Shown: positions 1-12,339 of the stretch, piece after piece | Numbering within the stretch: the first letter of the stretch is position 1 | Layout of the letters: each line of letters starts with the position of its first letter | Origin: Pseudomonas sp. RIT-PI-q | GTDB taxonomy: Bacteria; Pseudomonadota; Gammaproteobacteria; Pseudomonadales; Pseudomonadaceae | Assembly: GCF_001297125.1 (NCBI RefSeq) | Contig: NZ_LHPC01000028.1 | Location: 1 to 64,000 of the forward strand | Reading direction: 5' to 3' | DNA: 64,000 nt | Notes under the pieces: model-generated | Seen by the model: the letters and a program-made list of their open reading frames with translations, nothing else | The model's database searches: none | What the model was told of the DNA's origin: nothing | Made by a program: the position numbers and the translations under genes

Positions 1-223
1 GACTCCGGCGGTGGCGATGGCTGCCTATCATAGCGCGCCTGACTGAATGACTGGCGTTGAAGGTGATGATGGGGAACAGTCGGCCGTTGTGTTGGATGTG
101 CCGGCCTCATCGCGGGCAAGCCCGCTCCAACAGTTTTTTGTGTCGTTCACACTGTTTGTGCAACACCAGAGATCCTGTGGGAGCGGGCTTGCCCGCGATG
201 GCGTCCGTCGAGCCAGGCGAAAA
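1..223. other. Window-edge intergenic sequence, possible end of an upstream gene
   Basis: The first 46 bases are open in two plus-strand frames (one ends in TGA at 44-46), so the tail of a gene lying outside the window is possible, but neither frame is long enough to identify. The rest is the REP pair listed separately and the region just beyond the receptor stop codon. Confidence 0.3.
105..203. repeat. REP pair (inverted)
   Basis: Two REP units in opposite orientation, catcgcgggcaagcccgctc at 107-126 and its counterpart gagcgggcttgcccgcgatg at 181-200, flank a short centre. They sit just beyond the 3' end of the receptor gene, the usual place for Pseudomonas REP doublets, and may stabilise or end its transcript. 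Confidence 0.8.
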
Positions 224-2713
224 TTACCAGTCGTACGTCATTTCAACCGAAGCCACCCGCTCCTGCGCGTAGTAGCAACCGAACGAGTAGTTGCAGTCCG
301 ACACGTACTCGCGGTCGAAGACGTTCTGCACGTTCAGGCGCGTCTGCAATCCGCGCAGGCTCGGGTCGAGTTTGCCCATGTCATAACTGACGGTGGTGTC
401 GTAGACGACATAGGACGGCACGTCGAACGAGTTGGCCGCATCACCCGGTTTGCGCCCGGTGTAGCGCGCGCCGGCGCCGAAGGTCAGGCCATTGAGGCTG
501 GCCTGGGTGAAGTGATAATCCACCCATAACGCGGCCGATACCGGCGACTGCGCTTCATTGCGGTTGCCCTGATTGCCCCACGTATCCTTGGTGTAGAACG
601 AGTCCATGTAGCTGGCCGCCGCCAACACGTCGACGTTGTCGATACTGGATTTGACTTCCAGTTCGACGCCGCGCGAACGCACTTCGCCGCTCTGCGCCAT
701 GTACTCCGGATAGTCATCGTCGCCCGTCAGCACGTTCTTCTGTTTGACCTGATACACCGACGCGGTGATCAGCGTTTTCTCGAACGGCTGGTACTTCACA
801 CCCACTTCGTATTGTTCGCCCTTGGTCGGCTCGAAGGCCTTGCCGCCGCGCTCGGGGGCTGCGGTGCCCAGGGTCGGCAGGAACGATTCGGAGTAGCTGA
901 CGTACGGCGCCAGGCCAAAATCTGTGACGTAGGTCAGGCCCACGCGGCCGGTGAACTGATTGTCGCGCTTGGCTTCGTGGGTCGACGCCAGCAAGTCCTT
1001 GTTGTCGAGTTCCGCCCAGTCCTGACGACCGCCGATGGTCAGGATCCACTTGTCCAGTTTGATCTGGTCCTGCAGGTACATACCGGTTTGGCGCAGGGTG
1101 TTGTCCCACTTCGTGGTCAACTGCGGCGTCACACTGCTGGTGTCGTAATTGTTCTTGCCGTACAGGTCGACCGGCAACACGTTGTTGGCGTTGTAGCCAT
1201 CGTACTTGCGGGTGAAATGGCGATAGTCAACGCCCGCCAGAGTCGTGTGCTCCAGGGCCCCGGTGTTGAATGTGTATTCCAGGTTGTTATCGATGGTGTA
1301 GGCGATGTTGTGCTGGCGCCAGTCGACCTTGGCACGGTTAGCGCGGGTGAAATCGGTGACGCCGTCAGCATCGGTGACGAAGCTGCGCAGGTAGAAGCCC
1401 TTGTATTGGTCGCGCACATCGGTGTAACGCGCGGTGGAGCGGTACTTCAGGTCGTCGCTGAGGTTGTGGCTGAAGTCATAACCGAAGACGTACTGGTCGC
1501 GCCGGTAATCGTTGAAATTGGTGTCACCGGAGAAGAAGTGCCGGTTGATTCGCTCGCCGTTGGGGCCGCGTTCGAGCGAACCGATCCTTGGCAGCGACTG
1601 ATAATCAGGCAGCCCGTCATCACGCTGAATCTGCGCCAGCAAGATCAAGGCGGTGTCTTCAGTCGGTGCCCAGGTCAGGCTCGGCGCCAACAGCATGCGT
1701 TCGCTGTTGTTATGGTCGACTTGTTCGTTGCCCTTGTTGGCGACGCCGACGAGGCGATAGCTGAACTGCTTCTGATCGTCGATCGGGCCGCTGGTGTCGA
1801 AGGCGCCGTTGACCCGGTTGTAGCTGCCCGCCCCCAGTTTGATCTGGTTTTGCTGCTCGGTGGTCGGCCGTTTGGAGACCATGTTGATCAGGCCGCCCGG
1901 CTGGTTCTGTCCGTAGAGCACCGACGACGGGCCTTTGAGCACTTCGATGCGTTCCAGGGTGTACGGGTCGATTTGCGGCGCACCACCGAGGCTGCCGGCG
2001 TATGGAATGTAGGCGCCGTCCAGGTACAACGGAGTCGGGGCGAAGCCACGGCTGGTGATTTCGTCGGCAATCGAGTTGCGGTCGGTGAAACCGCCGGTGT
2101 TCACCCCTGGCGTGTAACGCAGGGCTTGGGTCAGGTTGCGTGCGCCCTGCACTTCTACTTGATGCGCGGTCACCACGTTGATGGTCTGCGGCACTTCGAG
2201 GATTGGCGTGTCGGTCTTGGTGGCGGTGGCACTGCGGGTGGCCACGTAACCGTCGACCGGTCCGTAGGCTGACTCGATGGCCTGGCCCGAGATACTGGTC
2301 GCGCCCAGTTGCAGCGCCGCGCCCGAATCCACCACCGGCAACAGCGAATAGCTGCCATTGTCGTGACGCACCGCCTGCAATTTGCTGCCGGCGAGCAACC
2401 GGCGCAAACCGGCATCCACCGTGTAGCGGCCGCGTAATCCCGCCGACTGTTGACCGCCGGCATGCGCCGGATCGAAGGACACCGTCACACCCGCGGTGGA
2501 TGCAAATTGGGTCAAGGCCTGGCCCAGCGAACCGGCCGGGATATCGAATTGCGTTTCGACGTCGGTCTGCGCCCAGACCGGCTGTGCCACGACCGCCATC
2601 CCCAGCGGGACGATCAGCGCCATACCGAGCAGTGCGGCATGGACTGCACGGTTCAAGGGGCTGGCTGAAGATTTGTTTGAAGGTTTGCGGATATGGGGAT
2701 TGCGAGGGGTCAT
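224..2713 (-). CDS. TonB-dependent siderophore receptor with signalling domain
   Basis: Outer-membrane receptor of 829 residues for a ferric siderophore, probably hydroxamate type. A basic N-terminus and signal peptide ending near VWAQ are followed by a secretin/TonB (STN) signalling domain at about 50-125, a plug domain at about 170-285 (VPQTINVVT, LERIEVLKGPSSVLYGQ) and a beta-barrel ending in an aromatic residue (TYDW). The STN domain is the part that talks to a FecR partner in cell-surface signalling. The gene is last in a sigma factor/FecR/receptor operon and probably responds to its own ligand. The paired cysteines near the C-terminus (SDCNYSFGCYY) recall FoxA/FiuA/FhuA-like receptors. 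The exact ligand cannot be read from sequence. Confidence 0.93.
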   Translation of the reverse strand: MTPRNPHIRKPSNKSSASPLNRAVHAALLGMALIVPLGMAVVAQPVWAQTDVETQFDIPAGSLGQALTQFASTAGVTVSFDPAHAGGQQSAGLRGRYTVDAGLRRLLAGSKLQAVRHDNGSYSLLPVVDSGAALQLGATSISGQAIESAYGPVDGYVATRSATATKTDTPILEVPQTINVVTAHQVEVQGARNLTQALRYTPGVNTGGFTDRNSIADEITSRGFAPTPLYLDGAYIPYAGSLGGAPQIDPYTLERIEVLKGPSSVLYGQNQPGGLINMVSKRPTTEQQNQIKLGAGSYNRVNGAFDTSGPIDDQKQFSYRLVGVANKGNEQVDHNNSERMLLAPSLTWAPTEDTALILLAQIQRDDGLPDYQSLPRIGSLERGPNGERINRHFFSGDTNFNDYRRDQYVFGYDFSHNLSDDLKYRSTARYTDVRDQYKGFYLRSFVTDADGVTDFTRANRAKVDWRQHNIAYTIDNNLEYTFNTGALEHTTLAGVDYRHFTRKYDGYNANNVLPVDLYGKNNYDTSSVTPQLTTKWDNTLRQTGMYLQDQIKLDKWILTIGGRQDWAELDNKDLLASTHEAKRDNQFTGRVGLTYVTDFGLAPYVSYSESFLPTLGTAAPERGGKAFEPTKGEQYEVGVKYQPFEKTLITASVYQVKQKNVLTGDDDYPEYMAQSGEVRSRGVELEVKSSIDNVDVLAAASYMDSFYTKDTWGNQGNRNEAQSPVSAALWVDYHFTQASLNGLTFGAGARYTGRKPGDAANSFDVPSYVVYDTTVSYDMGKLDPSLRGLQTRLNVQNVFDREYVSDCNYSFGCYYAQERVASVEMTYDW

Positions 2714-2829
2714 GCAGTTTCCTATCGCCCGGTGGCAGTGAATGGCGGCGTCGATTGCGCCTCTACCTACAAAGTCGAATGAGAATCTGAATCAACAACC
2801 CCCCTGCTGAATTTTTTTTGGATAATCAC

Positions 2830-3783
2830 TCAAACCGGCCCCACGCTGGCCCAATAGCGGCTGAAACGCCGAATGCGCACCGGCAAGGTCGAGGTCAGGT
2901 TGTCCAGGATCGTGTCGGTATTGCCGAGGTGGAAGGCACCGGAAATGCGTAACGCGGCAATGGCGGGATCACACCCCAGGTGGCCGGGGCGGTAACGCTG
3001 CAATTCCTTGATGAAATCGCTCAGGCGCCAGTCATTGACCACCAGCATGTCGCGGGTCCAGGCATCTGCCTGGGGGTTGGCCCGCTGCACCGGGTCAATC
3101 TGATCCTGGCGAAAACTCAGTTGCTGACCGGCGTCGACGCGCACCGCCGGACCCTGCAGGCTGGCCGAGCGCACCTCGACTGCATGCTCCTGCACACAAA
3201 CCTGCGTGCGCCCCGCTTCGCTGCGCACGATAAAACGGGTCCCCAGCGCACGAATGCTGCCTTCGGCCGTGTGCACAACGAATGGCCGGGCCAGATCGTC
3301 ACGCGCGGTTTCAATCAGGATTTCACCCCGCAGCAGGTGGATTTCGCGCAGGTTGGCGCTGTAGCGAATGTCCACCGCAGTGGCCGTGTTCAGTTGCAAC
3401 TGGCTGCCGTCGTCCAGGCGCACGCGGCGGCGTTCGCCGGTGCCGGTACGCTGGTCGGCCATCAACGTCGGCAGTGGCGTGGTGTTCCAGGCCAGGGTGC
3501 CCGCCGCGCCCGTCGCCAACAGGATCGACAAGACCTTGAGCACATCACGCCGTTTGGCGCGGGCACTGGCCAGTGTCGGCCGAGCGATGCCGGGGGCGAC
3601 CTGACCGAGTTTGTCCTGCAAACGTGCGAGGCGCTCCCAGGCTTGCTGATGGCGTGGGTCGCGCTCCAGCCAGCGCCGATGCGCTTCACGGGTGGCCTCG
3701 TCCGGCACTTCGCCACGCAAGTCGACATACCAGCGAGCGGCGGCCTCAAGGGTGGCGTAATCCAGCGCTTGCGAACGTGCCAC
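2830..3783 (-). CDS. FecR-family anti-sigma/sigma regulator
   Basis: Inner-membrane regulator of 317 residues that relays siderophore binding from the receptor to the adjacent ECF sigma factor. It has a cytoplasmic N-terminal segment (WYVDLRGE..HRRWLERDPRHQQAWERL, the DUF4880 pattern, residues 17-55), a membrane segment near 83-102 (LKVLSILLATGAAGTLAW) and a FecR periplasmic domain around 110-210 (TGTGERRRVRLDDGSQLQLNT). The C-terminal tail is the part expected to meet the receptor STN domain. It begins 3 bases after the sigma-factor stop codon, so the two are probably translationally coupled. Confidence 0.92.
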   Translation of the reverse strand: MARSQALDYATLEAAARWYVDLRGEVPDEATREAHRRWLERDPRHQQAWERLARLQDKLGQVAPGIARPTLASARAKRRDVLKVLSILLATGAAGTLAWNTTPLPTLMADQRTGTGERRRVRLDDGSQLQLNTATAVDIRYSANLREIHLLRGEILIETARDDLARPFVVHTAEGSIRALGTRFIVRSEAGRTQVCVQEHAVEVRSASLQGPAVRVDAGQQLSFRQDQIDPVQRANPQADAWTRDMLVVNDWRLSDFIKELQRYRPGHLGCDPAIAALRISGAFHLGNTDTILDNLTSTLPVRIRRFSRYWASVGPV

Positions 3784-3786
3784 GGC

Positions 3787-4296
3787 TCAGTCCTCAAGCA
3801 ACAGCAGGCAGTGCGTCAGGGCGCGCACGGCGTGTTTCTTGACCGTGGTCACCGAGACATTCAGTCGCCGGCCGATCTCGACATAGCTCAGGCCGTCGAG
3901 CTGGGCCATGAGGAAAATCTCCCGCGTCCGACTACCGAGACCATCGAGCAGCCGGTCGATTTCCATCAGGGTTTCGATAATCAGCGTGCGGGTTTCGGGG
4001 GAGAACGCCACCGGCTCCGGAATTGCCGCGAGGGTTTCCAGGTAGGCCTGTTCCAGGGCCTTGCGCCGGAACATGTCGATCATCAAGCTGCGCGCCACCG
4101 TACTCAGATAAGCACGAGGCTCGCGCAACTCAGGTGCCTTGCGCTGGGTCAGCACGCGAATGAAGGTGTCCTGGGCCAGGTCCGCCGCATTGTCGATACA
4201 GCCAAGTCGCTTGCGCAGCCAGCCACAAAGCCAGCTGTGATGGTCCTCGTAAAGCGTATGCACGGCGTGTTGCAGCGAGAGGTCGACGGAGGACAT
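3787..4296 (-). CDS. ECF sigma factor, FecI-like
   Basis: RNA polymerase sigma-70 ECF subunit of 169 residues from the ATG at 4296; a longer TTG start at 4314 has no better support. Region 2 is seen as AADLAQDTFIRVLTQ and ARSLMIDMFRRKALEQ, region 4 as LDGLSYVEIGRRLNVSVTTVKKH, the helix-turn-helix that reads the -35 element. It heads the operon with the FecR-like regulator and siderophore receptor and lies just downstream of a strong Fur box, so iron starvation should induce it. Its expected target is the receptor promoter around 2714-2800. Confidence 0.93.
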   Translation of the reverse strand: MSSVDLSLQHAVHTLYEDHHSWLCGWLRKRLGCIDNAADLAQDTFIRVLTQRKAPELREPRAYLSTVARSLMIDMFRRKALEQAYLETLAAIPEPVAFSPETRTLIIETLMEIDRLLDGLGSRTREIFLMAQLDGLSYVEIGRRLNVSVTTVKKHAVRALTHCLLLLED

Positions 4297-4323
4297 GGAG
4301 AAGGCCCAAAACAAAAGTTATTT

Positions 4324-4342
4324 GATAATGACTCTCATTTTC
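4324..4342 (-). promoter_or_regulatory. Fur box upstream of the ECF sigma gene
   Basis: GATAATGACTCTCATTTTC matches the 19-base Fur consensus GATAATGATAATCATTATC at 15 positions. It lies 28 bases before the sigma-factor ATG, in the intergenic region shared with the divergent multicopper oxidase. The 250 bases between the box and the oxidase ATG hold no other signal that I recognise. Confidence 0.8.
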
Positions 4343-4590
4343 TTCCATGGCAGTCCATTTTGGCAAGGCCGGGCGGGAACAATGCCGCTTGCTCGTGGGG
4401 GATAACGTCATCCCCGACAGTGAGGACTATCCCCCACATGCGCGCGCTTTCTTCGATACCCGATGTCTTTCATCCAATGTAATGGTCTGATTTTAAAAGT
4501 CTTTTTATCCGTCTCTGGTGGTGGCGCAGCTTTTGCTTCAGGGGAAGGGCAAGTGCCGTTAATGCCGGCATGCCCCCCGAGAGAACCGCA

Positions 4591-7998
<3,408 letters not shown>

Positions 7999-8065
7999 TG
8001 AGCTATCGATCGGCGCCCGGCCCATGCAATGTGGACCGGGCGTTGGTGACGGGTAACAACGGTTA

Positions 8066-8142
8066 AAAGATCGCAGCCTTCGGCGGCGCCTACAGAAATC
8101 GCATTTTTTATGTAGGCGCTGCCGAAGGCTGCGATCTTTTGA
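8066..8142. repeat. REP-type long inverted repeat, possible terminator
   Basis: aaaagatcgcagccttcggc and gccgaaggctgcgatctttt form near-perfect arms around 'gcgcctacagaaatcgcattttttatgtaggc'. The element follows the oxidase stop codon by about 70 bases and could end its transcript. It belongs to the 'gctgccgaaggctgcgatc' REP family also seen at 22969 and 49241. Confidence 0.75.
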
Positions 8143-8223
8143 TGTTGCCCGGCCGATTACGGAACAATCGGTCCGGAGAGACTGGATCTTTGCCCCGTTT
8201 TTCTCCTGAATCGAACGGCCTAA

Positions 8224-8254
8224 GGTGACCTCCAGACATTTACCGGAGGTCACC
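8224..8254 (+). promoter_or_regulatory. Perfect 10-bp hairpin sequestering the SD of the ene-reductase gene
   Basis: GGTGACCTCC (8224-8233) and GGAGGTCACC (8245-8254) are perfect reverse complements with an 11-base loop, and the right arm ends one base before the ATG at 8255. The GGAGGT Shine-Dalgarno is wholly inside the stem. As RNA this would block initiation until melted or bound; as DNA it could instead be a repressor operator. The sequence does not tell the two apart. Confidence 0.7.
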
Positions 8255-9361
8255 ATGAATCACCCAACCCTGCTTTCCAACATTCAAATTGGCCCGCACG
8301 CCCTGTCCCACCGAGTCGTCATGGCGCCACTGACGCGCATGCGTTCCGAGCCCGGCGATGTGCCCGGTGCGTTGATGGCCGAATACTATTCGCAGCGCGC
8401 CACCGACGGCGGTCTGATCATTTCCGAAGCCACCGTGGTTTCCACCACCGGCAACGGCTACCTCGGTTCGCCCGGCCTGTATAACGACGCGCAGATCCCC
8501 GGCTGGAAAACCATCACCGAGGCGGTTCACGCCAAGGGCGGACGGATTTTCCTGCAACTGTTCCACGCCGGTCGCCAGTCCCACAGTGACATGCAGCCTG
8601 ATGGCGCCCAGCCAGTCGCACCTTCGGCGGTCGACTATGACGGCGTCGCCTACACCGCCAGCGGTTGGGTGCCGAGCACACCGCATCGCGCCCTCAGCGA
8701 AGCGGAGGTTGTGGCATTGGTCGAAGATTTTCGCAGCGCCGCGCAACGAGGGCTGGAAGCGGGTTTCGACGGCGTGGAAATCCATGGCGCCAACGGTTAC
8801 TTGATCGATCAGTTCCTGCAGGACGGCAGCAATCGCCGTACCGACGCCTACGGCGGCAGCATCGCCAAGCGAGCACAATTCCTGCTGGACATCACCCGCG
8901 TGGTGATTTCGATCTGGGGCAGTGAACGCGTTGCGGTGCGCCTCGGCCCGAGCGGCAATTTCGGCGACATGAAAGACAGCAATCCCGAAGCGCTGTTCGT
9001 CTACGTCGCGCAGCAACTGGCGTCATTGAAACTGGCCTATCTGCACTTGATCGAGCCGCGGGTGCTGGGTAACTCGATTGACGAAAGCAAGGACCAGAAC
9101 CCGGTGGCGGCGCAGTTGATTCGTCGTCATTACGCTGGGTTGATCATCGCTGCGGGTGGTTTTACTGCGGCCACCGCCGAGGAGATTTTGAAAGCGGGTG
9201 ATGCGGATCTTGTGGCGTTTGGGCGTGACTTTATTGCCAACCCGGATCTGCCGGAACGTATTCGGCATAACCGGCCGTTGAATGCGTATGACCGTGACAC
9301 CTTCTATGGCGGTACTGAGGTTGGGTTTACTGACTATCCGTTTTATCAACAAAGCGCTTGA
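8255..9361 (+). CDS. Alkene reductase, Old Yellow Enzyme family (NemA-like)
   Basis: FMN-dependent NAD(P)H ene-reductase/xenobiotic reductase of 368 residues, cytosolic. Family marks are RVVMAPLTRMRS near the N-terminus, the substrate-binding His/Asn pair in IHGANGYLIDQFLQ, and the C-terminal FGRDFIANPDLPERI and FYGGTEVGFTDYP. The start is the ATG at 8255 after a strong GGAGGT; the in-frame GTG at 8225 would put the hairpin inside the coding region and has no ribosome site. Such enzymes reduce activated C=C bonds, nitro compounds and electrophiles. No adjacent TetR-type repressor is present, unlike nemRA loci, which makes the SD-masking hairpin notable. Confidence 0.92.
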   Translation: MNHPTLLSNIQIGPHALSHRVVMAPLTRMRSEPGDVPGALMAEYYSQRATDGGLIISEATVVSTTGNGYLGSPGLYNDAQIPGWKTITEAVHAKGGRIFLQLFHAGRQSHSDMQPDGAQPVAPSAVDYDGVAYTASGWVPSTPHRALSEAEVVALVEDFRSAAQRGLEAGFDGVEIHGANGYLIDQFLQDGSNRRTDAYGGSIAKRAQFLLDITRVVISIWGSERVAVRLGPSGNFGDMKDSNPEALFVYVAQQLASLKLAYLHLIEPRVLGNSIDESKDQNPVAAQLIRRHYAGLIIAAGGFTAATAEEILKAGDADLVAFGRDFIANPDLPERIRHNRPLNAYDRDTFYGGTEVGFTDYPFYQQSA

Positions 9362-9369
9362 GTTTTGCA

Positions 9370-9936
9370 TTGGCTGTCAGGCCGTCTTCGCTGGCAAGCC
9401 AGCTCCTACAGGGATCTTCAGCGAACACAAAATCGGTGCACGACGACGATCCTGTAGGAGCTGGCTTGCCAGCGAAGGATTCGAATGCGCCACGTTTCTC
9501 CTGATGAAACGCGTCATCGTTGACGACCTTCGCGAGCAGGCTCGCTCCTACATTTGAATGGGGGATACCTGCGAGAGATTGGTTGGCTGTCAGGCCGTCT
9601 TCGCTGGCAAGCCAGCTCCTACAGGGATCTTCAGCGAACACAAAATCGGTGCACGACGACGATCCCGTGTGGGAGCGAGCCTGCTCGCGTAGGTCTTGAA
9701 TGCGCGGCGTTCATCCTGTTGTTCGCGAGCAGAGGATACCCATTACGAACAGGCCATTCCCCCTGTAGGAGCTGGCTTGCCAGCGAAGGATTCGAATGCG
9801 CCACGTTTCTCCTGATGAAACGCGTCATCGTTGACGTCCTTCGCTGGCAAACCAGCTCCTACACTGAAGCTTCAGCGAACACAAAATCTGTGCACGACGA
9901 AGATCCCGTGTGGGAGCGAGCCTGCTCGCGATGGCG
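9370..9936. repeat. REP array with long direct duplications
   Basis: The 660 bases between the ene-reductase and the LysR gene carry about eight REP units ('tgtaggagctggcttgccagcgaagg' and 'gggagcgagcctgctcgcg' types, both orientations). Two larger blocks are duplicated exactly by eye: 83 bases at 9370-9452 and 9583-9665, and 75 bases at 9451-9525 and 9762-9836. No gene is visible here. Confidence 0.9.
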
Positions 9937-10024
9937 GCGCCTCGGTATCCCGGACTTCCCCTTTGCAAATCCCCCACCCGCCTCTACTCTGCGTTAATCC
10001 CTCCCTGCACCGAGCACACCTCAC

Positions 10025-10915
10025 ATGATGGACAGCCTCAGCGGTATCACGGCCTTCATTCAGGTGGCCGAAACCCGCAGCTTCACCGAAGCCGGACGCC
10101 TGCTGGAAATCTCCTCGTCGGCCGTGGGCAAAAGCGTGGCGCGCATGGAAGAACGCCTGGGGGTTCGGCTGTTCCACCGCAGCACCCGCAGCGTCACCCT
10201 GACCACCGAAGGCGAACTGTTTCTGGACCGTTGCAAACGCATCCTCAGCGAAGTGGAAGCGGCGCAAATGGAGCTGCTGGAACTGTCCGCCAGCCCACGG
10301 GGCAAGGTGCGCATCAGCGTGCCGATCCAGAACGTGTTGATCATGCCGGTGCTGGCCGGGTTCATGCGCGCCTACCCGGACATCGAACTGGACGTGGACA
10401 TGTCCGACCGCATGGTGGACGTGATCGAGGAAGGTTTCGATGCCGTGGTCCGCACCGGTGCGCCGCAAGATTCGCGGCTGATGGCGCGCAAACTGGGCGG
10501 CTATCAATTGCAGTTGGTGGCGTCCCCCGAATACCTGGAACGCCATGGCGAACCGACACACCCCGACGACCTGCGCCACCACGTCTGCCTGCTGCACAAG
10601 TTTCCGGCCACCGGCATGATCGAGCGCTGGCCGCTGCGCATCGGCGAGACGCACATCGAGCCGAATCTGTCGAAAGCCCTGGCCTGCACCACGATGGATC
10701 CGCTGACGTACCTGGCGATAGATGGCGTGGGGATTGCCTGCCTCCCGGATTTTTCAATCCGCGAGCCACTGGCCGACGGCAGGCTGAAGGTATTGCTGGA
10801 CGACTACACCGACCACAGCGGCAACCTGTGGATGCTCTGGCCTGCATCGAAGCAGACCGCACCGAGGCTGCGAGTGTTGATCGACTACTTCAAGGACAAC
10901 ATTCTCAAGGTCTGA
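10025..10915 (+). CDS. LysR-family transcriptional regulator
   Basis: DNA-binding regulator of 296 residues. The N-terminal winged helix-turn-helix is clear (FIQVAETRSFTEAGRLLEISSSAVGKSVARMEERLGVRLFHRSTRSVTLT, residues 11-62), followed by the linker helix and a LysR substrate-binding domain (GKVRISVPIQ...FDAVVRTGAPQDSRLMARKL). It resembles the CrgA/DmlR/AaeR-like branch that often controls neighbouring oxidoreductases. The gene for an Idh-type oxidoreductase lies 139 bases downstream in the same orientation and is a possible target. ATG codons at 10025 and 10028 are both plausible starts. Confidence 0.9.
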   Translation: MMDSLSGITAFIQVAETRSFTEAGRLLEISSSAVGKSVARMEERLGVRLFHRSTRSVTLTTEGELFLDRCKRILSEVEAAQMELLELSASPRGKVRISVPIQNVLIMPVLAGFMRAYPDIELDVDMSDRMVDVIEEGFDAVVRTGAPQDSRLMARKLGGYQLQLVASPEYLERHGEPTHPDDLRHHVCLLHKFPATGMIERWPLRIGETHIEPNLSKALACTTMDPLTYLAIDGVGIACLPDFSIREPLADGRLKVLLDDYTDHSGNLWMLWPASKQTAPRLRVLIDYFKDNILKV

Positions 10916-11054
10916 ACTTAGCGTTGCAGCACTTGCGCGATGCCGCGGATTACAGCCGTCCGAGTCCAAAGTGTTCGGCCACCTGCCCCGTTTTTCCTTT
11001 GAGTGATGCTCCCTAGACTCGCCTCGTCAGCCATCAACCTGCGAGGTCACTTCC

Positions 11055-12128
11055 ATGACAACCCCACACTCCCCCATTCGCGTCGGCATCGTCGGCGTCG
11101 GCACCTGGGCACGCCACGGCCACCTGCGGGTGCTCGCTCTGCTGCCGCAATATCGCGTGCAAGCGGTGTACAGCGAACACCGTGACCGTGCCGAAGCGGC
11201 AGCCCGCGAGTACGCGATTGCGCACATCGCCGATTCGCTCGATGCGCTGGTCCATCACCCCGAGGTCGACCTGGTGGTGGTGCTCAACACTGCGCCGCAG
11301 CACGAACACACCGTGCGCGCTGCCATCGCCGCTGGCAAAAATGTCTACTGCGAATGGCCGTTGACCACCACCACCGCTGCCTCGGAGAACCTGGTACATC
11401 TGGCGAACGACGCCGGCGTACGTCACATCGTCGGCCTGCAACGGCGTCACGCGCCGCACAACCGTTACCTGCAAGACCTGTTGCAGCAAGGCTACGTCGG
11501 CAAACTGCGCTCGGTACGCCTGCACGTCAGCACCCATTACCTCCAGGCCCTGCGCGCCAATGCCCTGCGCTGGACCGCCGCCGAAGAAAACTTCTCCAGC
11601 GTGATCGCGATCTACGCCGGGCACTTCCTCGACATGCTCTTCACCGCAACCGGCTGGCCGGTCAGTGTGCTGGGGTTGATGGTCAGCCAGTTCCCGCAAG
11701 TGACCATCGTCGAAACCGGCGAAGTGCTGGACAGTTCCGCGCCGGACCAACTGGTGCTCAGCGGATTGCTGGAGGACGGTGCGGTGATTTCGATCCACAT
11801 CGAAGGCGGCAAGCGCAACGGCTCGGGGGTACAGCTGGATATCACGGGTGACGCGGGTGACCTGAAAATCACCAACCGTTCAGCCTTTGGTGATGTCGGT
11901 GATGACTACGTGATTGAGGGCGCCCACGGCGACAATCTGCCGCTGCAAATACTCCCCGTGCCTGATAGTTACCAACGCCTGCCGGCCTCTGGATTGCCAT
12001 CGGCCGTGCTGGAACTGGCGGAGCTGTACCACGTGTATGCGCAGGATGTGGCTGAAGGCACACAGGCTGCGGCGACCTTTGCCGATGCGGTGCGATTGCA
12101 CCGGTTGTTGGATGCTGTGAAAGGTTGA
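11055..12128 (+). CDS. Gfo/Idh/MocA-family NAD(P)-dependent oxidoreductase
   Basis: Dehydrogenase-like protein of 357 residues, probably acting on a sugar, inositol or related polyol. The N-terminal Rossmann fold has VGIVGVGTWARHGHL, the second conserved block is DLVVVLNTAPQHEHTVRAAIAAGKNVYCEWPL (the E-x-P-L type motif), and the remainder fits the Gfo/Idh alpha/beta domain. GAGGT precedes the ATG by eight bases. The substrate cannot be deduced. The preceding LysR gene on the same strand may be its regulator. Confidence 0.9.
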   Translation: MTTPHSPIRVGIVGVGTWARHGHLRVLALLPQYRVQAVYSEHRDRAEAAAREYAIAHIADSLDALVHHPEVDLVVVLNTAPQHEHTVRAAIAAGKNVYCEWPLTTTTAASENLVHLANDAGVRHIVGLQRRHAPHNRYLQDLLQQGYVGKLRSVRLHVSTHYLQALRANALRWTAAEENFSSVIAIYAGHFLDMLFTATGWPVSVLGLMVSQFPQVTIVETGEVLDSSAPDQLVLSGLLEDGAVISIHIEGGKRNGSGVQLDITGDAGDLKITNRSAFGDVGDDYVIEGAHGDNLPLQILPVPDSYQRLPASGLPSAVLELAELYHVYAQDVAEGTQAAATFADAVRLHRLLDAVKG

Positions 12129-12141
12129 GCCATAACCCGAT

Positions 12142-12330
12142 CTGTAGGAGCTGTCGAGCTTGCGAGGCTGCGTTCGGCTGCGCAGCAGTCGTAAAATCAG
12201 ACGATGCGGTGTATCAGGAAAACCGCGTGCTCAGGGTTTACGACTGCTGCGCAGCCGAACGCAGCCTCGCAAGCTCGACAGCTGCTACAGAGATCGCAGC
12301 TTCGCAGGCTCGACAGCTGCTACGGAGTCG
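12142..12330. repeat. Long inverted-repeat element (REP/MITE-like)
   Basis: Arms of about 45 bases starting ctgtcgagcttgcgaggctg and ending in the reverse complement cagcctcgcaagctcgacag enclose a centre with 'gatgcggtgtatcaggaaaaccgc'; a further half unit follows. The same element, with variation, recurs at 15821-15967, 36756-36926, 44478-44613, 45069-45207, 50692-50826 and 54381-54556. It separates two convergent genes. Confidence 0.85.
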
Positions 12331-12339
12331 GAGTCAGGC

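Noticed and set aside
812..2272. 486-codon plus-strand open frame
   Set aside because: It is antisense to the TonB-dependent receptor and has no ribosome site or domain.
2755..2800. Second Fur box upstream of the receptor gene
   Set aside because: The sequence around 2770-2795 matches the Fur consensus at only about 11 of 19 positions; a FecI-type promoter is more likely there, but I could not define it.
9370..9936. Possible CRISPR array
   Set aside because: The repeats are palindromic REP units in alternating orientation with duplicated, not unique, spacers, and no cas genes occur.
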